From Fusobacterium sp. (GTDB lineage Bacteria; Fusobacteriota; Fusobacteriia; Fusobacteriales; Fusobacteriaceae): DNA of 42,366 bases. The stretch lies in assembly GCF_019012925.1 (NCBI RefSeq), contig NZ_JAGIRL010000002.1, positions 1 to 42,366 on the forward strand, given 5' to 3'. The translations under genes were made by a program, and so were the position numbers. Positions 31,857-39,851 of the stretch are shown here, in pieces; within the stretch, counting starts at the first letter, position 1, and each line of letters starts with the position of its first letter. The notes beneath the pieces were generated by a model. The model was not told where the DNA came from. It did no database searches and was given only the letters and a program-made list of their open reading frames with translations.

Positions 31857-31876
31857 CCGATAAAATTAAATATCGG
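31857..31876 (+). promoter_or_regulatory. Leader hairpin upstream of accD
   Basis: CCGATA (31857-31862) pairs with TATCGG (31871-31876) with an 8-base AT loop; no T tract follows. It lies 24 bases before the accD ATG, just ahead of the AGGAGG. The rest of the 197-base divergent gap 31704-31900 is AT-rich with a possible promoter (TTGTTA 31788, TATTAA 31811, 17 apart). No FapR- or FabT-type operator was recognised. Confidence 0.35.
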
Positions 31877-31900
31877 CAAGGGGAATAAGAGGAGGCAAAA

Positions 31901-32797
31901 ATGGGATTTTTTTCTTTAAGTAAAAAGAATTTTTCATTAAATAGTAGAAAAAAGTATGTAACATTAACAATAGAAGATAAAGAAGAGAGTAAAAAAGAGG
32001 AGAGCAAACATATAGATAATAATCCAACAGGGCTTTGGGTAAAATGTCCAGAGTGTCAGGAGATATTGTATAAAGAGGATCTTGAAAAGAATCAGAAAAA
32101 ATGTCCGAAGTGTGATTATTATTTTAGAATGACAGCTAGAGAGAGAATAGAATTATTGATAGATAAGGATAGTTTTGTAGAAGAGGATGGCAATCTATTC
32201 TCTAACAATCCGTTAAATTTTCCTAACTATGAGGAAAAGAATAAAAAAGCTCAAGAGGATTGTGGAATGAATGAGGGAGTGATCTCTGGAACAGGAACTA
32301 TAAAGGGAATAGAGGTCAGCATAGCAGTGATGGACTTCAACTTTATGGGTGGAAGTATGGGATCTGTTGTTGGTGAGAAGATAACTAGAGCAATGGAGAG
32401 AGGATTAGAGAGAAAAATTCCAGTAATAGTTGTGTGTACATCTGGAGGAGCTAGAATGCATGAGGGATTGTTCTCATTGATGCAGATGACAAAGACTTCA
32501 GCAGCAGCAGAGAGATTGAGAACAGCAGGTATACCATATATAGCAATACCTGTAAATCCTACTACTGGTGGAGTAACAGCTTCATTTGCTATGTTGGGAG
32601 ATATAATAGTGAGTGAACCTAAAGCTACAATAGGATTTGCTGGAAGAAGGGTTATAGAGCAGACAATTAAACAGAAACTTCCTGATGAATTTCAAACGAG
32701 TGAGTTTTTATTGAAAAATGGAATGGTTGATGTAATAACAAAGAGAGAGGATATGAAAGATACACTATATACCATTTTAAATAATTTGATAGGGTAG
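31901..32797 (+). CDS. accD: Acetyl-CoA carboxylase carboxyltransferase subunit beta
   Basis: A 298-residue cytoplasmic subunit that, with AccA, moves the carboxyl group from carboxybiotin to acetyl-CoA to give malonyl-CoA. An N-terminal zinc ribbon is present: CPECQEILYKEDL near 49 with CPKCDYYFRM near 71 (four Cys). The crotonase-like core has MDFNFMGGSMGSVVGEK near 147-163, CTSGGARMHEGLFSLMQM near 182 and GGVTASFAMLGD near 225. The first 35 residues are a non-conserved Lys/Ser-rich extension. AGGAGG precedes the ATG. It opens the accD-accA-pfkA operon and links to biotin made by the bio operon in this window. Confidence 0.95.
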   Translation: MGFFSLSKKNFSLNSRKKYVTLTIEDKEESKKEESKHIDNNPTGLWVKCPECQEILYKEDLEKNQKKCPKCDYYFRMTARERIELLIDKDSFVEEDGNLFSNNPLNFPNYEEKNKKAQEDCGMNEGVISGTGTIKGIEVSIAVMDFNFMGGSMGSVVGEKITRAMERGLERKIPVIVVCTSGGARMHEGLFSLMQMTKTSAAAERLRTAGIPYIAIPVNPTTGGVTASFAMLGDIIVSEPKATIGFAGRRVIEQTIKQKLPDEFQTSEFLLKNGMVDVITKREDMKDTLYTILNNLIG

Positions 32798-32811
32798 CAT
32801 TGGGAGGAAAA

Positions 32812-33762
32812 ATGGAATTTGAAAAAGAGTTACTTGAAATAAAGAGTAAGATAAATGAGTTAGAGAGTTTTTCTAAAGAAAAAGGAATCGATTTAAAAGA
32901 GCAGATTGAGAAATTAGAGAAAGAGTATGAGGCAAAATTAAAAGAAAAGTATAAGAATTTGAGCTCTTGGGACAAAGTTTTTGTTTCAAGACACCCAGAG
33001 AGACCATATACTTTAGATTATATTGAAAATATGACAACAGATTTTATAGAGCTTCATGGAGATAGATTGTTTGGAGATGATCCAGCAATAGTTGGTGGAT
33101 TGTGTAGAATAGATGGGAAAAAAATTATGGTAATAGGTCATCAAAAAGGAAGAACTGTTGATGAAAAATTATACAGAAACTTTGGTATGCCTAATCCTGA
33201 AGGTTATAGAAAAGCCTTGAGATTATATAAGATGGCAGAGAGATTTAATATCCCAATACTGTGTCTAATAGATACTCCAGGGGCTTATCCAGGTCTAGAA
33301 GCAGAAGAGCGTGGACAGGGAGAAGCCATTGCAAGAAACCTAATGGAGATGGCAGGAGTAAAAGTTCCCATTATATCAGTTGTAATAGGAGAAGGTGGAA
33401 GTGGTGGAGCACTTGCTCTAAGTGTGGCAGACAGAATATTTATGCTGGAGAATTCAGTTTATTCTGTAATTTCCCCAGAGGGTTGTGCAGCCATTTTATA
33501 TAAAGATGCCTCTAAAGCTCCCGAAGCAGCAGAAAATTTAAAAATTTCTGCACAAAATCTATATGAATTAAAGATAATAGATGGTATAATAGAGGAGCCA
33601 GTAGGAGGAGCACATAGAGATTACAAATGTATAGCTCTTAACCTAAAAAATGTCATTTTATCATCATTTTTAGAATTAGAAAAAATATCAGTAGAAGAAC
33701 TTTTAGAAAATAGGTATAATAAATATAGGGAAATAGGTTCTTTTATTGTAAATGAGAATTAA
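32812..33762 (+). CDS. accA: Acetyl-CoA carboxylase carboxyltransferase subunit alpha
   Basis: A 316-residue partner of AccD. An N-terminal coiled coil (LLEIKSKINELESF, then LEKEYEAKLKEKY) precedes the core with RHPERPYTLDYIE near 60, ELHGDRLFGDDPAIVGG near 79-95, GHQKGRTVDEKLYRNFGMPNPEGYRKA near 107 (read in parts) and LIDTPGAYPGLEAEERGQGEAIA near 153, then GEGGSGGALAL. Length matches E. coli AccA (319). ATG 32812 is 6 bases after GGGAGG; a TTG at 32800 is unsupported. It begins 14 bases after accD, and pfkA follows in 16 bases. Confidence 0.95.
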   Translation: MEFEKELLEIKSKINELESFSKEKGIDLKEQIEKLEKEYEAKLKEKYKNLSSWDKVFVSRHPERPYTLDYIENMTTDFIELHGDRLFGDDPAIVGGLCRIDGKKIMVIGHQKGRTVDEKLYRNFGMPNPEGYRKALRLYKMAERFNIPILCLIDTPGAYPGLEAEERGQGEAIARNLMEMAGVKVPIISVVIGEGGSGGALALSVADRIFMLENSVYSVISPEGCAAILYKDASKAPEAAENLKISAQNLYELKIIDGIIEEPVGGAHRDYKCIALNLKNVILSSFLELEKISVEELLENRYNKYREIGSFIVNEN

Positions 33763-33778
33763 AGGAGAGTTATTGGTA

Positions 33779-34747
33779 ATGGAAAAGAAAATAGCAATTT
33801 TAACAAGTGGAGGAGATGCTCCAGGAATGAATGCAGCCATTAGAGCAGCAGCAAAAACTGCAATGGCAAAAGGAATGAAAGTATACGGTATTCAAAGAGG
33901 ATACTTAGGTATGCTAAATGATGAGATATTTCCAATGGACGGAGGATACGTATCTGGTATAATTGACAGAGGTGGAACTTGTTTATTAACAGCTAGATGT
34001 TTAGAATTTAAAGATCCTAAATTTAGAGCAATAGCAGCTCAAAACTTAAAGAAAAGAGGAATAGAAGGTCTAGTTGTAATAGGAGGAGATGGTTCTTATC
34101 ATGGAGCTGACCTATTATCAAAAGAGCATGGAATAAAAGTTGTAGGTATTCCAGGAACTATAGACAATGACATTAAAGGGACAGATTATACACTAGGTTT
34201 TGATACTTGTTTAAATACAATACTTGATGCTATCTCTAAAATAAGAGATACAGCAACATCTCACGAAAGAACAATACTGGTAGAGGTAATGGGAAGACAT
34301 GCAGGAGACTTAGCTTTACAAGCTTGTTTAGCAGGTGGAGGAGATGGACTTTTAATACCAGAAATGGATAACCCAATTGAGTTATTAGCTTTCCAAATTA
34401 AAGAGAGAAGAAAACAAGGAAAATTACATGATATAGTTTTAGTAGCTGAGGGAGTAGGAAAGGTTCAAGATGTAGAGGATGCTCTTAAAGAGAAGATAAC
34501 TACTGAGGTTAGAAGCGTTGTTTTAGGACACGTACAAAGAGGAGGAACTCCTTCAGGATTTGATAGAGTATTAGCAACTAGAATGGGAGCTAAAGCAGTA
34601 GAATTATTAGAAAATGGAGAGGGAGGAGTAATGGTTGGAATAGAGAACAATAAAATCATAACTCATCCAATATCTTATGCTTGGGATGGAGAGAGAAATT
34701 ATGACTTCAGACCAGATTATGAATTAGCTCTTCTTTTAGCAAAATAG
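33779..34747 (+). CDS. pfkA: ATP-dependent 6-phosphofructokinase
   Basis: A 322-residue glycolytic enzyme phosphorylating fructose 6-phosphate. Motifs: [17 protein letters not shown] near 6-22 (ATP-binding glycine loop), [19 protein letters not shown] near 101, [21 protein letters not shown] near 123-143 with the catalytic Asp in TIDND, and [13 protein letters not shown] near 165. GGDG rather than GGDD in the second motif is the ATP-dependent signature. ATG 33779 gives the family length (about 320) and sits 9-11 bases after AGGAGAG; an ATG at 33752 inside accA would add nine residues. Part of the acc operon, linking glycolysis with fatty acid synthesis. Confidence 0.95.
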   Translation: MEKKIAILTSGGDAPGMNAAIRAAAKTAMAKGMKVYGIQRGYLGMLNDEIFPMDGGYVSGIIDRGGTCLLTARCLEFKDPKFRAIAAQNLKKRGIEGLVVIGGDGSYHGADLLSKEHGIKVVGIPGTIDNDIKGTDYTLGFDTCLNTILDAISKIRDTATSHERTILVEVMGRHAGDLALQACLAGGGDGLLIPEMDNPIELLAFQIKERRKQGKLHDIVLVAEGVGKVQDVEDALKEKITTEVRSVVLGHVQRGGTPSGFDRVLATRMGAKAVELLENGEGGVMVGIENNKIITHPISYAWDGERNYDFRPDYELALLLAK

Positions 34748-34766
34748 TAGTATATGGAGGGAAAAA

Positions 34767-35072
34767 ATGGTAGATAACGTATTAGAATTAGTAAGAAAAG
34801 AGAGAAGAAAAAATAAAATAAAAAGAGAGATCGAAGATAACGATAAAAAGATCAGAGACAATAGAAAAAGAGTGGAGTTACTATGTAACTTAAAAGAGTA
34901 TGTAAAGCCAAATATGAACTATGAAGAATTTGTAGATATATTAGAAAATATGCAGTCAGATTATGAGGATAGAGTAGATGACTATATCATCAAAAATGCT
35001 GAGTTAGGAAAAGAGAGAAGAGATATCAACAAATCTCTAAAAGAGTTAAAAAAAGCTTTAAAAGAAGCATAG
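34767..35072 (+). CDS. Small coiled-coil protein of unknown function
   Basis: A 101-residue, highly charged, almost entirely helical protein without signal peptide or membrane segment. Lys/Arg/Glu heptad-like stretches occupy about residues 8-42 and 72-101 ([38 protein letters not shown]), separated by a short region with Pro and aromatic residues ([18 protein letters not shown]). GGAGG precedes the ATG. It lies 19 bases after pfkA and is the last gene of the accD-accA-pfkA operon before a terminator. I do not recognise it; a scaffold or regulatory role for the enzymes upstream is only a guess. Confidence 0.75.
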   Translation: MVDNVLELVRKERRKNKIKREIEDNDKKIRDNRKRVELLCNLKEYVKPNMNYEEFVDILENMQSDYEDRVDDYIIKNAELGKERRDINKSLKELKKALKEA

Positions 35073-35083
35073 TTTAGTTATTG

Positions 35084-35122
35084 ATAGTTGTGTGAAGTAT
35101 GTACTTTACACAACTATTTTTT
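35084..35122 (+). terminator. Terminator of the acc-pfkA operon
   Basis: ATAGTTGTGT (35084-35093) pairs with ACACAACTAT (35108-35117), with an inner AGT/ACT pairing, then T6. It lies 12 bases after the coiled-coil gene's stop. Confidence 0.9.
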
Positions 35123-35137
35123 ATTGCTAAAAAAAGG

Positions 35138-35166
35138 TTGAAGAAGAGATGAAAATTTGAGATAAT
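35138..35166 (+). promoter_or_regulatory. Probable promoter of recR
   Basis: TTGAAG (35138-35143), 17 bases, GATAAT (35161-35166). It lies just after the preceding terminator and about 33 bases before the recR ATG. Confidence 0.5.
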
Positions 35167-35199
35167 ATTAATATAATTAGTATAGATTGAGGAGTGAAA

Positions 35200-35793
35200 A
35201 TGGCAACAAAAAGTTTAGAGAGATTGATAGATGAATTTAATAAGCTTCCAGGAATAGGAAGAAAAAGTGCTGCAAGATTAGCTTTTCATATATTAGAGAT
35301 GAATGAGGAGCAAGTTGAAAAATTTATAGAAGCACTTAGAGGAGCGAAGGAAGTTATAAAAAGATGCCCTAAATGTGGGGATTTTTGTGAAAAAGATCTG
35401 TGTGAGATCTGTTCAGATGAATTAAGAGATAAGGAAACTATCTGTGTAGTAGAGGATAGTAGAGATATAGTATCCTTTGAAAAAATGGGGAAATACAAGG
35501 GGCTATATCATGTATTAGGTGGAAAGATAGCACCTTTAAATGGAATAACTCCAGATAAGTTAAACATTAAATCTTTATTGGAAAGAGTAGCCACTGAGGA
35601 GATACAAGAGGTAATATTAGCATTAAATCCAGATTTAGAAGGGGAGACAACATCTCTATATCTAACTAAATTATTAAAGCCTTTTGGAATAAAAGTGACA
35701 AAGATAGCTAGTGGAATTCCAATGGGAGGAAATATAGAGTTTGCTGATAGTGCTACAATATCTAAGGCATTAGATGGAAGGCAAGAAGTTTAG
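35200..35793 (+). CDS. recR: Recombination mediator RecR
   Basis: A 197-residue DNA repair protein that with RecF/RecO loads RecA onto gapped DNA. It has the HhH region FNKLPGIGRKSAARLAFH near residues 13-30, a four-Cys zinc finger CPKCGDFCEKDLCEIC near 55-70, a Toprim domain (ICVVEDSRDIVSFEK near 79, LALNPDLEGETTSLYL near 140) and the C-terminal ASGIPMGGNIEFADSATI. Normal length. ATG 35200 sits 5 bases after GAGGAG; a GTG at 35194 belongs to that ribosome site. hydF follows after 45 bases. Confidence 0.96.
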   Translation: MATKSLERLIDEFNKLPGIGRKSAARLAFHILEMNEEQVEKFIEALRGAKEVIKRCPKCGDFCEKDLCEICSDELRDKETICVVEDSRDIVSFEKMGKYKGLYHVLGGKIAPLNGITPDKLNIKSLLERVATEEIQEVILALNPDLEGETTSLYLTKLLKPFGIKVTKIASGIPMGGNIEFADSATISKALDGRQEV

Positions 35794-35838
35794 ACACAAA
35801 TTAGACATAAAAAAAGAGTAGAATAAGGGAGAGTAGTT

Positions 35839-37059
35839 ATGATAGATACACCAAGGGGGAACAGAGTACATATAGCAATCTTTGGTAGAACAAATGCTGG
35901 GAAATCAAGTATTATAAATAAAATAACAAATCAAAATATATCATTGGTATCAGATGTGAGAGGAACTACAACAGATCCTGTGTATAAGGCAATGGAGTTA
36001 TTACCAATAGGTCCAGTTGTGTTTATAGATACTGCTGGTGTAGATGATATGAGTGAGATAGGTGCACTTAGAGTAGAGAAGACAAAAGAAGTTTTAGCAA
36101 AGATGGATATAGCTATCTTAGTCTTATCAAGTGAGATTTTTTTGGAGAAGAGAGCTTTAGACTATGAAAAAGATTGGCTTCAAGAGATTAAAAAGAGAGA
36201 GAAACCATATATAGTTCTTTTGAATAAGATAGATTTATTGAAGGATTCAGAGAGAATCACTTTTATAAAAGAGATAGAGAGTGAATTGAAGTGTGAAGTT
36301 AATGAGATAACTACATTAAATGGTGAAGATATAAAAAAGATAAAGGAAAAACTCGTAGAGTATTCACCAAAGCTCATAAACGAAGAGAGATTGATAGGGG
36401 ATAAGATAAAAATTGGAGATAAGATATTATTAGTGGCTCCACAGGATATACAAGCACCTAAGGGAAGGTTGATACTACCTCAAGTACAGGTAATTAGAGA
36501 TATCTTGGATAACGGGGGAATACCTACAGTTGTAACTCTTGATAATCTTGATGAGGGATTGAAGATATTTCAAAATAGACCTGACTTGGTGATAACTGAT
36601 TCGCAAGTTTTTGGAGTAGTAAATAAAAAATTAGGAAGAGATATAAAGTTAACGTCATTTTCCATAATAATGGCGAGAGCTAAGGGTGATTTAGAGACTT
36701 TGTATGAAGGGGCTAAAAAAATAAATCAATTGAAAAGTGGTGATAGTATTCTGATTGCTGAAGCTTGTACTCATCATCAATTGAAGGGGGATATAGCTAG
36801 AGAGAAATTACCACAGCTTTTGAAGAGTAAAGTTGGAGATATAAATATAGAAAATTGTTCAGGGAAGGATTTTCCGAAAGATATATCAAAATATAGTTTA
36901 ATAATCCATTGTGGTTCTTGTATGTTGAATAGAAGTGAAACATTGAGTAGATTAAAAGAATCAACAGATAAGAATATACCAATCACAAATTTTGGAATGG
37001 CAATTGCAGAGATCAATGGAATATTAGATAGAGTGATGGAGATATTTTTAAGGAGGTAA
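35839..37059 (+). CDS. hydF: [FeFe] hydrogenase maturation GTPase HydF
   Basis: A 406-residue scaffold and GTPase that carries the di-iron subcluster made by HydE and HydG to [FeFe] hydrogenase. The GTPase domain has IFGRTNAGKSSIIN near residues 14-27, RGTTTDPV near 46, FIDTAGVDD near 66 and LLNKIDLL near 121. The C-terminal cluster domain has Cys310 in EACTHHQ and Cys358/Cys361 in HCGSCMLNR, the CxHx(n)CxxC set for the [4Fe-4S] cluster, and ends in ITNFGMAIAEINGILDR. Family length is normal. HydE, HydG and the hydrogenase are not in the window. It implies H2 metabolism. The next gene starts 4 bases after its stop. Confidence 0.95.
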   Translation: MIDTPRGNRVHIAIFGRTNAGKSSIINKITNQNISLVSDVRGTTTDPVYKAMELLPIGPVVFIDTAGVDDMSEIGALRVEKTKEVLAKMDIAILVLSSEIFLEKRALDYEKDWLQEIKKREKPYIVLLNKIDLLKDSERITFIKEIESELKCEVNEITTLNGEDIKKIKEKLVEYSPKLINEERLIGDKIKIGDKILLVAPQDIQAPKGRLILPQVQVIRDILDNGGIPTVVTLDNLDEGLKIFQNRPDLVITDSQVFGVVNKKLGRDIKLTSFSIIMARAKGDLETLYEGAKKINQLKSGDSILIAEACTHHQLKGDIAREKLPQLLKSKVGDINIENCSGKDFPKDISKYSLIIHCGSCMLNRSETLSRLKESTDKNIPITNFGMAIAEINGILDRVMEIFLRR

Positions 37060-37063
37060 AAAA

Positions 37064-37477
37064 ATGAGGAAAGTAGTATTAGGAATGATGTTATTGGTGG
37101 GAACAATAGCACAAGCAAGTTGGTGGGGAGGTCTAAATAGTGGAACAAGAGCAGCTATTATTGGTGGATCAGCTTTGATTTTAAATAATTCATACCAAAA
37201 TAGTGAATTGAAACATCAAAGAGATTTAGACAATCTTGATACACAGATTAGAAGAGATTATGAAAAGCAAGCAGTTGCAGAGAATGCTCATAGAAAATAT
37301 AGTGGATCAGGAGTGCCAGCAAGATTAAGATATCCAGATGCCAATAACTATAGTGGACAAGGTTATGAAAGAGAGATGAGACGTAGTTCAAATCAAACTG
37401 GAAAAGTTATATTTTCTGATGGAAAAACTCAGATAATTGAGTTGGCAGATGGAACAAGAATAACATTAAATCAATAA
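37064..37477 (+). CDS. Small exported protein of unknown function
   Basis: A 137-residue protein with a Sec signal: MRKVVLGMMLLVGTIAQAS, cleavage likely after AQA at about residue 18. The mature part begins WWGGLNSGTRAAIIGGSALIL, a second hydrophobic glycine-rich patch, then a charged helix (NSELKHQRDLDNLDTQIRRD) and a C-terminal beta-like tail (GKVIFSDGKTQIIELADGTRI). No lipobox and no domain I recognise. AGGAGG overlaps the end of hydF, so the two may be translated together, but an envelope protein is not an obvious hydrogenase partner. Confidence 0.8.
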   Translation: MRKVVLGMMLLVGTIAQASWWGGLNSGTRAAIIGGSALILNNSYQNSELKHQRDLDNLDTQIRRDYEKQAVAENAHRKYSGSGVPARLRYPDANNYSGQGYEREMRRSSNQTGKVIFSDGKTQIIELADGTRITLNQ

Positions 37478-37494
37478 AAAATGGCTGTATAATA

Positions 37495-37534
37495 AATAGT
37501 GTATCAGAATTTCTCAAGATTCTGATACACTATT
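37495..37534. terminator. Perfect 16-base inverted repeat between convergent genes
   Basis: AATAGTGTATCAGAAT (37495-37510) and its exact complement (37519-37534) flank an 8-base loop. It lies 17 bases after the exported protein gene and about 85 bases beyond the convergent EI24 gene stop. The T tract is imperfect (TATTATTTCTATTTTT), but the stem is strong; most likely a terminator. Confidence 0.7.
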
Positions 37535-37618
37535 ATTTCTATTTTTGTAAAAATTGAAATAATATAAAATTTCTTTGATTTTTAGACCTTTTTAAATATA
37601 GAATAATTTTCTAATAAA

Positions 37619-38383
37619 TTACTTCATTTCAAGTTTTGATATCTTAATCCCCTCTTTTTTTAGTAGCTCCAATGTGATTGAAGTTGTAGCTATACAAGTG
37701 GTGATTGGAGCTAGAAAGATTCCAAGTAAAGGTATAAAGAATAAAAAGGTGAAGATACCACCACAGAGGGTAGCCTCTACTCTATATTTTTTTAGGAAAT
37801 TCAAACTCTCTTCAGGAGTTAAATTGTGTCTTTCTAAAGTATAATCCATAAAAGAAAAACCTGTGAAATAACTCTGTATTAGAAAGATCAAAATAGGTAT
37901 TATAAGATTGATGGGAAAGATAAAGCTAAGCAGTAAAATTAATATAGTTCCCAATATCTGTTTGAAAAAACTTTTTATACCAATATTGATTCCACGAAGT
38001 ATAAAGTTAAAATTATCTCTCATTGTAAAGTTAAAAGTAACATCAGTCAAGTAGCTTTCAACTTTTTCAGACATATAGCTCAAAATTGGAGATAAAACTA
38101 TTATCAAAATAGATTTATACACTAAGTAGTATAAAAAAACAGAGCAAACCCATATTAAAATTCTAATAAAAACGAATATAAATGAGTGGTAATGTTGCAG
38201 TTTAAACATATTTTCTAGTGAGGTACTGATATTTAATGAGAGTAAGTTACTCAACCAGATAAAAATTAGAAATAATCCAATACTTATAAATCCTGGAATG
38301 AAATAGAATTTCTTTAATTTTGCTCTTCTTATAATTTCAAAAGAGTTAAAAAAAGCATTAAAAACTAATGTAAAAGCTCTCAT
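37619..38383 (-). CDS. EI24 / CysZ-like membrane protein
   Basis: A 254-residue inner-membrane protein with about six hydrophobic segments in the EI24 domain layout: FNAFFNSFEIIRRAKLKKF near 8-26, then two long helices (31-50, 71-93), a partly buried pair with SPILSYMSEKVESYL near 101, and RYRVEATLCGGIFTFLFFIPLLG near the C-terminus (KKYRVEATL is the typical motif RRxxxxxFG region). The relative CysZ takes up sulfate; other EI24 proteins have no known substrate. ATG 38383 follows GGAG and the stop of the phosphatase gene by 1 base, so translation is coupled. Confidence 0.8.
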   Translation of the reverse strand: MRAFTLVFNAFFNSFEIIRRAKLKKFYFIPGFISIGLFLIFIWLSNLLSLNISTSLENMFKLQHYHSFIFVFIRILIWVCSVFLYYLVYKSILIIVLSPILSYMSEKVESYLTDVTFNFTMRDNFNFILRGINIGIKSFFKQILGTILILLLSFIFPINLIIPILIFLIQSYFTGFSFMDYTLERHNLTPEESLNFLKKYRVEATLCGGIFTFLFFIPLLGIFLAPITTCIATTSITLELLKKEGIKISKLEMK

Positions 38384-38384
38384 A

Positions 38385-39008
38385 TTACTCCATTCCTTCA
38401 AGATGTGTCACATCAGAGAAAAGCTCTACACTAAACTTACCATCAGTGTAATCAACTATTGAAAGACTTGTGTTTTTAGGTACAGAGAACTCCCCTAACT
38501 CCTCAAGAGTAAGATTATTAACTATCTTGAATATAGCTTTCAATGTTATTCCGTGAGATACTACTGCAACAACATCATCTTTTTTATGTTTAGATATTAT
38601 TTTGTTTATCCCTTTTTCAACTCTCTCTATTAAATGAGGGTAAGTTTCACCATTGTAAGGTGTAGGATCATACTCTTTAGGATTTAAAAAGAAATCATGG
38701 AATTGTGTTGGATAACGCTCCTCAAACTCCTCTCTATTAACTCCCTCCATCTCTCCAACAGAGATCTCCTTAAATTCATCAATAAACTCTATTTTGATAT
38801 CTCTATCTCCAATGATATGCTCAGATGTTTCAATAGTTCTTCCTAAAGGAGATGAGTAAAAACTTGTAAAAGGAACAGTTTTTAATTTCTCACCCAATTT
38901 TTTAGCCTGTTCTCTTCCTTTTTCAGTAAGAGGTGAGTTTGAAGAGCCTTGGAAAATTCTAAGAGTATTCCAAACAGTCTCACCATGTCTAATAAAATAA
39001 ATTTTCAT
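38385..39008 (-). CDS. Histidine phosphatase family protein
   Basis: A 207-residue cytoplasmic phosphatase of the phosphoglycerate-mutase-like branch. The phosphohistidine motif is YFIRHGETVWN near residues 4-14 (His8), then FQGSSNSPLTEKGREQA near 19, FYSSPLGRTIETSEHI near 51-66, EISVGEMEGV near 82 with the acid/base Glu, and the second His in VVSHGITLKAI near 150. This branch includes CobC and the broad-specificity PhoE/GpmB; the C-terminal half is too general to choose. It is upstream of the EI24 gene in a two-gene operon and divergent from kdsB. Confidence 0.9.
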   Translation of the reverse strand: MKIYFIRHGETVWNTLRIFQGSSNSPLTEKGREQAKKLGEKLKTVPFTSFYSSPLGRTIETSEHIIGDRDIKIEFIDEFKEISVGEMEGVNREEFEERYPTQFHDFFLNPKEYDPTPYNGETYPHLIERVEKGINKIISKHKKDDVVAVVSHGITLKAIFKIVNNLTLEELGEFSVPKNTSLSIVDYTDGKFSVELFSDVTHLEGME

Positions 39009-39092
39009 AATTTTGTCCTTCCTATTTTAATATTAAAAGATATTTGATATAATTATACTATATATTTTACTTGATTTTTAGGAGGTTGTAAA

Positions 39093-39833
39093 ATGAAATT
39101 TTTAGGAGTGATACCATCAAGATATGCATCAACAAGATTAGAGGGTAAACCTTTGAAAGATATTTGTGGTCATACTATGGTAGAGTGGGTGTATAAAAGA
39201 GCTAAATTATCTGATTTAGATGAGGTAGTAGTGGCAACAGATGATGAGAGAATCTACAAAGAGGTTGAAAGATTTGGGGGAAAAGTTGTTCTTACTAGAA
39301 AGGATCATGAAAATGGAACTAGTAGAATAGCAGAAGTGTGTGAAAAGTATGAGGATTATGATGTGATAGTAAATATTCAAGGAGATGAGCCTCTAATAGA
39401 GAAAGATATGATTAACTCAATAATAAACTCTTTTAAAGAGGATGAGAGCATTCCTATGAGTACATTGAAATATAAATTGGAAACAATGGAAGATATAGAG
39501 AATCCCAATTATGTAAAGGTAATTACAGATAAGAATGGATATGCTATATATTTTTCAAGAAGTGTTATTCCATATCCAAGAAAATTGAATTTACAAAATT
39601 ATTATAAACATGTTGGAATCTATGGATATAAGAGAGATTTTGTAATAGAGTATGCTAAAATGGAGCCAACAGCTTTGGAGCTATCAGAATCATTGGAGCA
39701 GTTGAGAGCTATAGAAAATGGATATAAGATAAAAGTGATGGAGACACCTTATAAGATATTGGGTGTAGATACTCAAGAGGAGTTAGAAAAAGTTAGAGAA
39801 TATATTGATAAAAATGGAATAAAACTATATTAG
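39093..39833 (+). CDS. kdsB: 3-deoxy-manno-octulosonate cytidylyltransferase
   Basis: A 246-residue enzyme activating Kdo with CTP to CMP-Kdo for the inner core of lipopolysaccharide. Motifs: GVIPSRYASTRLEGKPL near residues 5-21 (CTP loop), VVVATDDERIYKEVERFGG near 47, TRKDHENGTSRIAEV near 69, IVNIQGDEPLI near 91-101 with the metal Asp, and YFSRSVIPYPR near 152. Family length is 245-250. AGGAGG precedes the ATG. It shows that the organism has a Gram-negative outer membrane with Kdo. The SpoIID-like lipoprotein gene follows after 18 bases. Confidence 0.95.
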   Translation: MKFLGVIPSRYASTRLEGKPLKDICGHTMVEWVYKRAKLSDLDEVVVATDDERIYKEVERFGGKVVLTRKDHENGTSRIAEVCEKYEDYDVIVNIQGDEPLIEKDMINSIINSFKEDESIPMSTLKYKLETMEDIENPNYVKVITDKNGYAIYFSRSVIPYPRKLNLQNYYKHVGIYGYKRDFVIEYAKMEPTALELSESLEQLRAIENGYKIKVMETPYKILGVDTQEELEKVREYIDKNGIKLY

Positions 39834-39851
39834 AGAGAAGAGGAGAAAAGA

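Noticed and set aside
31704..31900. FapR- or FabT-type fatty acid operator upstream of accD
   Set aside because: I looked for their palindromes and found none I would defend; only a small hairpin near the ribosome site.
33261..33503. Plus-strand open frame inside accA in another frame
   Set aside because: An Arg/Ser-rich product inside a conserved gene; a shadow frame only.
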